A stretch of 53,391 nt of DNA from Mycoplasma todarodis (GTDB taxonomy: Bacteria; Bacillota_I; Bacilli_A; Mycoplasmatales; Metamycoplasmataceae), in NCBI RefSeq assembly GCF_004335995.1, contig NZ_PSZP01000004.1, positions 1 to 53,391 on the forward strand. The letters run 5' to 3'. The stretch's first letter is position 1; every line of letters begins with the position of its first letter. The position numbers were made by a program, and so were the translations under genes. Positions 32,377 to 41,652 of the stretch are shown here, in pieces. The notes beneath the pieces are model-generated. The model was not told the DNA's origin. It did not search any database and saw nothing but the letters and a program-made list of their open reading frames with translations.

Positions 32377-33409
32377 AACAACGCCGCAAACAAGAAGTCA
32401 TGGTAAAAATGAATACATACGTGAATTGAAAGTTGCTTCTTCTTCATTTAAATCTCAATTTAGTTTAAGTAAATTACTAGTTGCCGCGGTCTTAATTGTC
32501 TTGATATTGCTTGGACCAATCATCTTGATAACAACCAACAATATAGAGGAACATCAAATTAAAAAAATCCAATTGATCGTAGGAAAGATTTCTCCAGAAA
32601 ATAAAGCATTAATAGAAAAATCACTCCCATTCCCATTGGATGCTTCTAAAATAACCGATGCCAACATACACCAACTAATTGAGTTCCTTGAAACTCATAA
32701 AGGATTAGCACCGATATTTGAAAAAATGGGAGTTACAAAAGAATTACTTCAACGTGCCACCATTTCAGGACTTTCTTTTGCATCATTAGCTCAAGTTTTC
32801 TCAACAGCAATCCTTTATGCATTAGGGTGAGGTATATTTTCAGCTTTAAAAGATAAAAATATGATCGATAAAAACAGAGTTATGTATATGAACTTTTCAA
32901 AACACTCAGTTCTTTTTTGAAAAATATTAGCAGAAACAGCGATGTTCATATTTATAGTTATTGTTGCAGATGGATTAGGGATGTTACTGGTATCAACTAT
33001 AGGTAAGGGTGAGATTAGTCATGATTTAATCAAACAATTGAGTATTCAACTTATTGCAATAACTATTTTCTACTTTTTTATACAAATAGGAATGAGGTTG
33101 ATCGTTTCAAAAATCCAATCTAAATCAATAAAAGGTATCGTCTTAGCGATTTGATTATTATCAACAGCATTTTTATACATAGTACTTTCTATTGTGTTTG
33201 GAGTAAAACCAGAAACAACTAAAATAATTATCGATAATAAATACTTATTTGCTTTCCTACCAATAGCCAACATTGTTGTACTTCCCTTGGTATTATATGG
33301 AACACTCCCTTTATGAACTGTTGTTCCTTTCATTATTTATTCTATAATTCCAATTATTATAGTTTGAAAAGGACTGACATCTTCAGTTAAGAATTATCTA
33401 TGCAGTTAA
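32366..33409 (+). CDS. ABC-2-type transporter permease
   Basis: 347 residues. TM segments at about 32-56 (LVAAVLIVLILLGPIILI), then an extracytoplasmic stretch of about 80 residues, then five more spans. Partner of the preceding ATPase. Two adjacent ATGs (32363, 32366) are possible; 32366 has the better spacing from GGAG at 32356-32359. It overlaps the ATPase gene by 11 nt. Confidence 0.8.
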
Positions 33410-33430
33410 GAACTAGTTAGTTCTTTTTTT
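33408..33430 (+). terminator. Terminator of the ABC exporter operon
   Basis: AAGAACT / AGTTCTT arms, loop AGTT, T-run; it overlaps the TAA stop. Confidence 0.7.
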
Positions 33431-33441
33431 ATTTCCAAATT

Positions 33442-33466
33442 AAAAAAACCATCAAGTGACGGTTTA
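33442..33466 (-). terminator. Terminator of the pncA-like gene
   Basis: AAACC / GGTTT with further internal TCA/TGA pairing, and a 7-T minus-strand run; it overlaps the stop codon. Confidence 0.7.
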
Positions 33467-34039
33467 GTACTTTATTAATTTTTCTTTAAATGCATTTAGT
33501 GTTGGTTCGATATTTGCTTCATCTATATATTTGATCAATTCTTGATTTGCAAATACTTCGTATCCAAGTTCCGCAGCATCAAAAGATGTATGTTTTATGC
33601 AATATTCTCCAGCTACCCCAACAATTTCAATTTCTTTAATTTCTTCTTTTTCGAAGATTTTTTTAACATCTTCATTTCAATTGCCATTAGCGTCTTTAAA
33701 AACTGAGTAAGTCCCAATCATTAAATCATCACCTCTTGTAACCTCGTATCCCACTTTATTCAATTGTAGTCTGTTATCCAATTGTGCTCCATGTGTATTC
33801 TTGATACAATGTTTCGGTCATAATGACCCTTGCAATGATTGGTCTCAAGTTGAGTCTTTAAATGAAATATGATTTTTCGGGTGTCAATCTTTAGCTGCCA
33901 TAATAATTTGGTCGCCACTTATGTAATTCTCTATTTTTTTGTTTATACCTTGGATGATGTCTGAGAACCCGGGAACTGGCAAGGCCCCATTTTCTGAGAA
34001 ATCATTTTGCATCCCTACAATTAGTAAACATTTTTTCAT
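33464..34039 (-). CDS. PncA-like isochorismatase-fold protein, catalytic residues altered
   Basis: 191 residues, aligning well by eye with bacterial nicotinamidase. Metal-site residues are kept: KDWHPKNH (Asp, His) and WPKHC (His). The cysteine nucleophile is kept in VGVAGEYCIKHT. However, the catalytic Asp of the LxVDxQNDF motif is Gly9 here (LLIVGMQNDF, codon GGG), and the catalytic Lys of the HKGxxxxxxSYSAF motif is Arg (TRGDDLMIGTYSVF). Nicotinamidases use an Asp-Lys-Cys triad, so this may be inactive, altered, or a binding protein. If active it would feed nicotinate toward NadD at 4.2 kb. SD GGAGA lies before the ATG. Confidence 0.82.
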
Positions 34040-34047
34040 TGAGTTTC

Positions 34048-34111
34048 TCCTCGTTAAATCTTGTTTATCAAGAGGACTTATTTGTCCTACTTTTCAGCAA
34101 ATGAACAAGAT
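34048..34111 (-). promoter_or_regulatory. Structured leader of the pncA-like gene, candidate riboswitch
   Basis: The -10 box (34183-34188) lies about 145 nt before the ATG, giving an unusually long leader for this window. Next to the SD, an outer stem pairs ATCTTGTT (34104-34111) with AACAAGAT (34058-34065) and encloses the hairpin AGGAC-AAATAA-GTCCT (34073-34088). TCCTC (34072-34076), part of that hairpin, is also complementary to the SD GAGGA (34048-34052), so the two pairings exclude each other. That is a plausible translational switch. It matches no riboswitch class I can recognise. Confidence 0.45.
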
Positions 34112-34182
34112 ATTTTTATCATCATTCTATATTTTAAGTAAATATAAAATTCTTTTATATTTGGCTTTTATTACCGATATGT

Positions 34183-34188
34183 ATTATA
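34183..34188 (-). promoter_or_regulatory. -10 box of the pncA-like gene
   Basis: TATAAT with a TG two bases upstream (TTGTATAAT). A 10-bp perfect A+T inverted repeat (about 34141-34163) lies in the leader downstream of it. Confidence 0.5.
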
Positions 34189-34249
34189 CAATAAAATAAA
34201 TCAAAAAGTAAAGTTTTTCACCCTATTACTCTAATTTTAATCATTTATT

Positions 34250-34281
34250 CAAAAAAATAAAAGATATTATCTATCTTTTTT
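34250..34281 (-). terminator. Terminator of the Cof-type HAD gene
   Basis: AAAGATA / TATCTTT arms around TTATC with a long minus-strand T-run; the stop codon at 34267-34269 lies in the loop. Confidence 0.6.
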
Positions 34282-35070
34282 TGTTCTATGTAAATAATCC
34301 ATAATTGCCATACCTACACCATTTTGATTATATGCTGTTGTATTGTATTTGGCTCATTCTTTAACTATCTTCGGTGCGTTAGCCATGGCATAAGAATATC
34401 CTGCAAGTTTTAACATTGTTTCATCGTTAGCTGAATCACCTATCGACATAACATCTTCAACTTTTGCGTTGTGACGTTCACAAATGATTTCGATAGCGTG
34501 CGCTTTTGATACGCCAGGTTTAGTTACTTCAATATGTATAGGCTTCATTCTCGCAACAGTTAATCCAAGTTCTTTTAATGAAAGTTCTAATTTATCAATT
34601 TTCTCAGTATCATAATCGTAAAATTCAATTTTAAACATTTCATCAACAACTTCATCCGAAACGATAATTTCCGGTCCTTTTGAAGCCATGGCTGCTTTAA
34701 TTATTTCTCTCGCTTCATCAGAAACATATTTATTACAATAAATATTCTTATCATTTCATCAATTAGCGTGAACTTCTAATTCATTAGCTAATTGCAATGC
34801 TTTATTTGTCATTTCTTGTGACAACATATTTTTATGAATGTATTCGTCGGCTACTAAATCTACAATTCCTGCTCCATTTGAATTGATTAAGTATTTAGCA
34901 CCCAAATCATTTGCTAATTCTTTAATTGCTTTAAAGGCACCATTACCAGTAGCAATATTGAACATAACAGATGCTTTTTTAGCTTCTTTGATCGCAGGTT
35001 TTAATCCTGGATGTATTTTGTGTTCAGGACCATATATTGTCCCGTCTATATCTGAAAATATTAATGACAT
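34267..35070 (-). CDS. Cof-type HAD-IIB family phosphatase
   Basis: 267 residues from the ATG giving MSLIFSDIDGTIYG. Motif I is FSDIDGT (Asp7, Asp9), motif II is ATGN, the C2-type cap fills the middle, motif III is KAHAIEIICE and motif IV is SIGDSANDETMLKLAG. Mollicutes hold several such sugar-phosphate, FMN or PLP phosphatases; substrate unknown. The start choice follows the TATAAT at 35077-35082, 6 nt away; an ATG 18 nt further upstream would lie in the promoter. Confidence 0.9.
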
Positions 35071-35076
35071 AAAATA

Positions 35077-35082
35077 ATTATA
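35077..35082 (-). promoter_or_regulatory. -10 box of the Cof-type HAD gene, leaderless layout
   Basis: TATAAT ends 6 nt before the ATG; no SD. Confidence 0.6.
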
Positions 35083-35158
35083 AAACAAAACACTTTATCA
35101 TTGAATTATTTGTAAATAAATATAATCATAAAAAAAGAAAATACTTTTAATAATAAAT

Positions 35159-35164
35159 TATAAT
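35159..35164 (+). promoter_or_regulatory. -10 box of the small membrane gene
   Basis: TATAAT ends 9 nt before the ATG at 35174; no SD. Confidence 0.5.
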
Positions 35165-35173
35165 ATTAGTAAT

Positions 35174-35503
35174 ATGAGACCAGTTTATAAGAAAAGACAT
35201 AGATTCAATTGAAAAGATTTAATTAGAATTAGTTTAGTTGCAACTGGTTATTATTTGGCCTTTGCAGTATACACAACATTCTTCTTAGCGCTTAGATGAG
35301 CAATCTTTGGTGGTGCATTTTTCGTAAAACCAAGTGAATATAATTGATGATTAATTTACGGAGTTGTTATTTCACCAGGCATCAATGCTATTGCACACTT
35401 AATTTATTCTGAAACTGGTTGATTAAACTATAAAGCATTTATTTGAATTCATTCAGTAATAATTGCAATAGTGATTCCATTAATAATTTTTATATGATTG
35501 TAA
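35174..35503 (+). CDS. Small membrane protein, three TM segments
   Basis: 109 residues, split by several UGA-Trp codons so that standard-code ORF calling finds nothing here. It starts MRPVYKKRHRFNWKDL (basic, cytoplasmic) and has hydrophobic segments at about 20-46 (VATGYYLAFAVYTTFFLALR), 58-76 (WWLIYGVVISPGINAIAHLI) and 88-109 (AFIWIHSVIIAIVIPLIIFI). A -10 box in front and a strong terminator directly after the TAA support it. Family not recognised. Confidence 0.75.
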
Positions 35504-35504
35504 T

Positions 35505-35526
35505 AAACAGGGTTCCTGTTTTTTTA
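35505..35526 (+). terminator. Terminator of the small membrane gene
   Basis: AAACAGG / CCTGTTT arms with a 3-nt loop and T-run. Confidence 0.75.
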
Positions 35527-35529
35527 ATG

Positions 35530-35535
35530 TAAAAT
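35530..35535 (+). promoter_or_regulatory. -10 box of the phosphodiesterase-like lipoprotein gene
   Basis: TAAAAT ends 6 nt before the ATG at 35542; leaderless layout. Confidence 0.4.
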
Positions 35536-35541
35536 AATAAT

Positions 35542-36606
35542 ATGAAATTCAAACTTAGTAAAAGATTATTATTAGCAACAACCATAACCTTAACTCCTGT
35601 GGTTGCTTTAACTTCCGTTTCTTGCGGGAGTAAAAGCTCCGAAGTTGACCCTTCCAATCACACAAGAGTTGTATGAGTTGGTATAGATGGATTTTCTGCC
35701 AATGTTTGAAAGCAACATAAAACTCCAAATATAAAAAAATTATTAACTAATTCAAATTACTCTATGGATGCGCAAGATATAATGCCTTCTAAAACATACC
35801 CTAATTGAACAGCTTTATTCACTTCTATGAAGCCAAATAAAACTGGGATAGAATCGAATCCAGGATCTGTGTTCGATTCTAAATTGATTAAAAAACCAAC
35901 CAAATGGAATAACGATGGCAAAGGAGTTGCCTATTCAATTTTTGATGCTATAAAAGAGCAAACTAAATTAAAGAGTGCATTTGTCTACCCATTAATTAAG
36001 GACTTTAATATTACTAAAATCATAAGTAAGGATGTTGCAGATTTATATTTTGCAGAAGGTGATTTAAATAATAAAGAAGAATTTATCAAGGTTCAAGCAG
36101 AGGCGATGCAGAAAAAGAAAAGCAATCCTTCAATGAGTTTCTCTTCAATTGCGGCTTATGTTGCATCAGAATTAACTGACAAATACTCAATTGAAAAAGC
36201 TGGAGACTTATTAATTAATCAAAAATCAGACTTTACATTCTCTTATGTTACAGGTCTTGATATAAGAGGTCACGCATTTGGGTGAGGTTCGAAAGAGTAT
36301 TTGGAATATATGAACAAAGTTGATGCTTATATAGGGAAGTTGATAGATACAATTCAAAATTATAATAATTTCAAAAATACCATCTTTGTGTTGACGGCGG
36401 ATCATGGTGGTGTGATAAATGGCAAAAACCACGGAAACAATACACCTGACGAGCGTACCGTTCCAATAATAATTCACAATGGAAATCAAATTAAATCAAA
36501 AAATTTAGGGATAATATCAAATCTTGACGTTGCTCCAACTTTAGCAAAATCACTTAAATTAAAATCAAACTCGGAATGAGAAGGAAAATCTCAAAAACTA
36601 ATTTAA
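35542..36606 (+). CDS. Lipoprotein of the alkaline phosphatase/phosphodiesterase superfamily
   Basis: 354 residues. Signal peptide with lipobox LTSVSC (Cys28), so the enzyme is anchored on the cell surface. Metal and active-site elements follow nucleotide pyrophosphatase/phosphodiesterases: VGIDGFSANVW (Asp49), PSKTYPNWTALFTS with Thr85 as the likely nucleophile, DIRGHAFGW (Asp/His) and LTADHGG (Asp-His). ERTVPIIIH near the end is common in this superfamily. It could hydrolyse extracellular nucleotides or phosphodiesters for salvage; substrate not determined. A lipoprotein gene follows after 18 bp. Confidence 0.85.
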
Positions 36607-36624
36607 CAAAGAAAGAGGGTACTT

Positions 36625-37938
36625 ATGGAATTAAATAAAAAACTTAAAAAGAAAACTTTATTATCTTTAGGGGCTATAGCAATAGTTTCAACCCCACTAA
36701 TCACTGTAATGTCGTGTGGTAAAAACACTGGTAATTCTTCAAAACGAGGAGTTAGAGAAGATGAAAACAACACCTCTTCGAACAACTCTAATGGTTTGGA
36801 TACAGATAATGTTTCTTTAAAACGTATTGAAGAGGATTTGAGTAAAGTCAATAGGAAAATTTCACGAGAATTAAAAAGGCCTAAAGGTTCTTCTAAATGA
36901 ATTACTAAATTAGAAAAACAAAACTTTAAAAAATTCTACGCTGATCGGGATTTTGTATATAATCCAAATGCCGTTTTTCAAAAGTCTCCAAGGACAATCA
37001 TAAATGGTTCTCCCATCATTCAAGGTTTTATTGATGATGATTCTACCATCCAACTACCAAATAAATATAGGGGTACAATAGATACCAATAATTTAAATCC
37101 TGAGTTGTTCGGAATGACTAACTTAGAAAGTTTTGTTAAAAGCAACAATGGTAAATTAATTCTCTCTGTTATTAAAGGCACTGAAGATGACTCAACAGGA
37201 ACAATTGGAATTAAAGCAACTATGAGCTTTAATAACAACAAGGAAGTTGTTGAGGCGGAATATTTAGTTGATGGTTTTGCAATTACAAAAGATATTGAAA
37301 TGGATGGAAATAAATTCACTTCGATATCAAGTATAATCAATGCTTTGAATGAAAAAACTCATTTAGATTTTGAGAAAAAAGTTGCCATTATGACTCCTCA
37401 AGATTTAAAGAATGAGTTAATTGATCTTTATAACAGAACTTATGGTGGTAGACTAACAATTATTGGTACATACAATGGTAAAACAAGTGCTGTTGCACTT
37501 GATAGAAATACAATGTTAAATGATTTAATCAATGCTTTTGGCGATGTCTCTAAAACAAAGAGATATGATGGAACTTGAATACAATTAGGTTTAAGTATCG
37601 CTACACACCCAGGTGAAGTTAAAGTTGGTAAGTTAGTTGATTTATTCAAGGAATATTCCAATGATTTACCACGAAATGAAGATAAGGATGATGTCGCTGG
37701 ATTACTTGGTAACTTGCCTGCAGGAGTTATGAATATGTTCCCAAGTCTTTTAAAACTTTTCTCTCAAGTGGCGAATGGTGTAAAAACTATGCCTATGGTA
37801 TCTGATTGAGCTAAGAATACACCCGATAATACAACAATAAGTGAATCCAATCCAAAGGGTAATACTTATGAAGAAAAAATAAAAGATCTTAATCACATAT
37901 TGGTGCGTTGAGTTCTTAAAACAGGTAATTGAAAATAA
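36625..37938 (+). CDS. Hypothetical lipoprotein
   Basis: 437 residues. Basic start MELNKKLKKK, hydrophobic core, lipobox ITVMSC with Cys31, then an Asn/Ser/Asp-rich linker of about 30 residues typical of mycoplasma surface lipoproteins. No catalytic motif or repeat recognised in the rest. The SD in GAGGGT precedes the ATG. It probably shares the transcript of the phosphodiesterase-like gene, since no terminator separates them. Confidence 0.82.
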
Positions 37939-37962
37939 CAGACATAAGTCTGTTATTTTTAA
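37931..37962. terminator. Bidirectional terminator
   Basis: AAAATAACAGAC / GTCTGTTATTTT arms (12 bp) with loop ATAA. It contains the stop of the lipoprotein gene and abuts the stop of the convergent permease gene. Confidence 0.85.
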
Positions 37963-39512
37963 TGAGAATCTTTCCTCGAAATTATTGTAACCGAACCTGC
38001 AACAATTAATAATGTTAATATTGTTCATACAATGTATGTTCCTTTTTTATCAATGTATTCAACAGGTAATAGTATAGGAACTTCTTCCCCATCTTTAATA
38101 AGTGTTAAATCATAGGGATTACCAAATCGATTTATGAATCCTAAAGTTTTTGGTGATTTCAATAAAGTTTTAGAATTTATTTCTTTATTATTGATCATTA
38201 ACGATCAACTCATTAGTGATCACCCATCAACTTTGAATGTTGATAGTGGTTGCTTATTATCACCTATTAGCATCCCTCTTCCATATTGCAAATTAGCTTC
38301 TTCGTTTGTTAAAGAATCTATTATACGAGTTGTTTGTTTAATGAATTTTTCCAATAAAATAACATCTTTATCAGTTGAATGTTCTTTTGTAGCACTTACA
38401 AATAACATTTGCTTTACGAAACTTCATGAATTAAATGTAGATGAAATGTTCCTGATGTTTTTTAAGTATTCAAGTGAGTTATTTTGACTGTTGGGGTTGA
38501 TGTTCATGATTCCAGCAGTTGATTCTTTCTTTGTTGAAGTCATTTCCCCTCTAAAACCACTTGATATTAAAGGTGTATATTCTTCACCACCAATCTTAAT
38601 AGTGAACTCATTTGCCCTCCTATGATAAGTTATAGTTTTTTCAATTCATTTTTTACCTTCATTAGCGAATTTTGTTTCGTATGTTACATCATACAAACTA
38701 GAAATCTGATATCACGGATCAAAGAAAGCTAGTGTTTTATAAAGAGAATTTTGTTTATATTCATCATATTTATATTTGAAGTTAGGTACAAAAATTGAAT
38801 CTTTATTTATAAAGATGGTATTCTCACTATCTTCATCTATGTATATATCTTTTTCCGAACCTGTCGCTATATCTTCAAGATTTTTACCCGCTTTTACATA
38901 TGCTGGCAATAAATGTGATGCTGGCATTTGAGGTTTAACCGTTTGTGAGAGAATGATTGAGAAGGAAGGGACAAATACTGCAGCGACGGCCGCTAAAAGA
39001 AGGATTATCTTTTGAGAAGCTACCGTTGAAACAATAATAAGAATAGATGATACAGCAAAAAGTATGGTTATATTACCTATGAATATTGAAATACTGTAAT
39101 CTCATATTAAACGAGAGTCTGCCTTTGAATCCATTAACGCAACGAGTGAAGTGGCTATAAATAAAACAACTGAGAAATATACTATTAAAACCCAAATAGA
39201 TATAAACTTCGAGAAAGTTATTTCTTTTTGTGAAATTGGTTTTGAAATATAAACAATATCTAAACCAGTATCTTTTGGCTGCCTGAAGATATTAACAACT
39301 TTCAAAGCAATGAATATAACTGAAATCGCAAACACCGTTATAAATGCATACTCATTACCTTTTCTTATAAAGGATATACCTTTTTCAGAAAAGGTACCGA
39401 ATACTTGAGCGTATGTCAATATAGAATAAATGATTATCCCGAATATAGGAATTAAATAAGTACTAAGCTTAAGAAATTCATTTCTTAATGTGTATCTAAC
39501 TAATTTAAACAT
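37959..39512 (-). CDS. Large ABC transporter permease subunit
   Basis: 517 residues. Start MFKLVRYTLRNEFLKLSTYL after a perfect SD (AAGGAGGTG). TM segments near residues 18-36, 52-75, 98-123, 136-158 and 165-185, then an ectodomain of about 290 residues and a final TM (TYIVWTILTLLIVAGSVTII) with a basic tail. This suits an ABC-2-type exporter or lipoprotein-processing permease. The ATPase gene overlaps it by 8 nt, so they form a unit. Substrate unknown. Confidence 0.82.
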
Positions 39513-40245
39513 TAGACACCTCCTTAGGTTTAACACTTTCTAAAAAAGCATCAACCAAAGTTCTACCATTTTTAAATGTATTAACATCACCAGAAAAAAT
39601 AACTTTACCTTCAGATAAGATTGTAGCATCATTTATAAAACCATCAAGTTCAGCTAGGATGTGCGATGTAATAAATACAGTAACCCCATCTTTGTTCAAT
39701 TTTCTTAAATCATCAAATAATTCAGCACGAGCTATTGGATCTAAATTAGATGCTGGCTCATCCATGATAATTAAACTTGGAGAATTAATCAATGCTTGAA
39801 TTAAAAGGATTTTTTTCTTTTGTCCCGATGATAATCTATTAGGATTCTTTTTAGCTAAGTGATTAACCTCATATTTATCTAATAACTCTTTAACTCTTTG
39901 TTTCGAATCCCTTAACGTCATACCGGATAGATTACCCATGTAAGTCAAATATGTTAATACATTTTGTGCAATTGGGAATATCGGCCTTTCAGGAACATAA
40001 CCGATTATATTTTTTGTTATTTTTAATTTTGAAGATAATCCATCAATGGTGATTTCCCCCTTGTATTGATTGTATGCTCCAATTATTGCTTTGATAGTTG
40101 TGGTTTTACCAGCACCATTAGCGCCTAAGAAACCATGAAACGAACCCCTCTTAACCTTAAAAGAAACATCATCAACCACAGTTGATTTACCAAAGCTTTT
40201 TACAAGCCCTTTAACTTCGATGATGTTCTCTATAGATTTAGACAT
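39505..40245 (-). CDS. ABC transporter ATP-binding protein
   Basis: 246 residues. Walker A GANGAGKTTTIKAI, Q-loop region GYVPERPIFP, signature LSSGQKKKILLIQA, Walker B LIIMDEPASNLDP, H-loop FITSHILAEL. The ABC-2/CcmA-type sequence indicates an exporter. It partners the overlapping permease gene downstream. TATAAT lies 6 nt before the ATG with no SD. Confidence 0.9.
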   Translation of the reverse strand: MSKSIENIIEVKGLVKSFGKSTVVDDVSFKVKRGSFHGFLGANGAGKTTTIKAIIGAYNQYKGEITIDGLSSKLKITKNIIGYVPERPIFPIAQNVLTYLTYMGNLSGMTLRDSKQRVKELLDKYEVNHLAKKNPNRLSSGQKKKILLIQALINSPSLIIMDEPASNLDPIARAELFDDLRKLNKDGVTVFITSHILAELDGFINDATILSEGKVIFSGDVNTFKNGRTLVDAFLESVKPKEVSNV

Positions 40246-40251
40246 AAAACA

Positions 40252-40257
40252 ATTATA
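40252..40257 (-). promoter_or_regulatory. -10 box of the ABC ATPase gene, leaderless layout
   Basis: TATAAT ends 6 nt before the ATG, directly after the T-run of the preceding terminator. Confidence 0.6.
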
Positions 40258-40258
40258 T

Positions 40259-40281
40259 AAAAAATACCCAGTAAAGGGTAT
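40259..40281 (-). terminator. Terminator of the YhgE-like pair
   Basis: ATACCC / GGGTAT arms around a 6-nt loop with a minus-strand T-run, about 10 bp past the stop. Confidence 0.7.
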
Positions 40282-40290
40282 AAATTATAA

Positions 40291-41652
40291 TTAATGTTCA
40301 TCATGCACATCAGGATCATGAGATGTGTAGTGACCATATTTCTTAAATCTTTTCTTATCAGCAAAGAAATTAACTGTTAATGATAATGGAATAAATCCTA
40401 GATATATAAAGATTGGTCATTGGTGTAATCACACAACGGCATTGTTAGGGTCTACAAATAACTCTCTAAATGATGCTATTGTGTATGTAAACGGCACTAG
40501 AGGAGCTAATTTACCTCAAGCAGGCGCTTGCATAGTAACTGGGAAAACACCACTAGAAACCGATAATTGAATAATAAGAATTATCAGCACCGCAAATGAA
40601 CCTACCTCACCAACTCTAAATATTGATGAAATACCCTGACAAATTAAGGCAAATATTATAGAAACAAATAATGTATAACCAATTAAATAGCCAGGACTTT
40701 CTACTTTCAATCCAATTGCAAGACATAACGTTGACATTAATAGTGATTGAATCATTGCAGTAGTAACTCACATAATAGTTTTTGAGAAGTAATTTTTGAA
40801 TGTCCCTGCTTGTTGAGCAATCGGTCCAATACGTCTATTTTTATACATGAATATCATCATTAAACATCCAGCTCAAAGAGCTATTGAGAAGAAGTAAGGA
40901 TAAAGAGCATTACCATAGTCTTTTATCTCTCTTCCACCGATTGTTTCAAATTGAAGGAAATGATCTCTGAATGCATTAAATCTTTTGGAAATATTAACAT
41001 GTTTTAAAATTTCAGCCATTTTAGCTGGATCAGCATTATGTGCCTTACCAACTTCTTCAAGTGCTGCTTTTAAAGCATTATTTATAAAACTAGTTTTTAA
41101 AGAAACTATATCCGCACGCATACCTAATAATCTAGCAGAAACATAATTACGTTTGTATGAAGTATAGAATGTTATATGTGGCATTTCAACGCCGGTTAGT
41201 ATATTAGATTTTTTAGCAGTGAAATTAGCATATATTTGAATAGCGTCAGCCATTATCTTACCTGTGAATCCTTCAGGTATGATAAATGCACCATCTATTT
41301 CACCTTCTTGCACAGCTGTTTCTACAGATGCTTTGGTTTTATAGATATCAGAAGCATCTTTAATTGTCATATTGTACTCATCAACATGTAAATCAATTTT
41401 ATGAGTTCCAACCATTGATTTCTTTACAATTTTACTAATTAGTGTATCTTCACTTTTTCCTTTTGATGAAAGTGTCTTATCTAAAGAAACAACCTTGATA
41501 TTCGCTTCATCTGATTTGTGAACTGGATTTTGGAATGCAGATATAAATACACTAGCATATAAAGCTGGTAGCAATAATAACAAGAACATACCAAATGTTT
41601 TTCATCTATTACTTGTCAACTCTCTTAAGTCTTCTCTGATTATTTTTCACAT
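40291..41652 (-). CDS. YhgE/Pip or ABC-2-like membrane protein B
   Basis: 453 residues starting M-W (ATG TGA). One N-terminal TM (FGMFLLLLLPALYASVFISA), an ectodomain of about 220 residues, then about five TM spans including the ABC-2 core (SSISSIF-like; VLIILIIQLSVSSGVFPVT) and a His-rich tail HYTSHDPDVHDEH. The architecture matches YhgE/Pip proteins, linked in Firmicutes to phage infection and to secretion. Its ATG shares a base with the stop of the paralogous gene upstream. SD AAAGGAGGT. Confidence 0.8.

Noticed and set aside
34141-34163. 10-bp perfect A+T inverted repeat as a terminator
   Set aside because: No T-run on either side; it lies inside the pncA leader.
33939-34199. 86-codon plus-strand frame over the pncA 5' region
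   Set aside because: Antisense to the PncA-like gene and its structured leader; no SD, no family resemblance.
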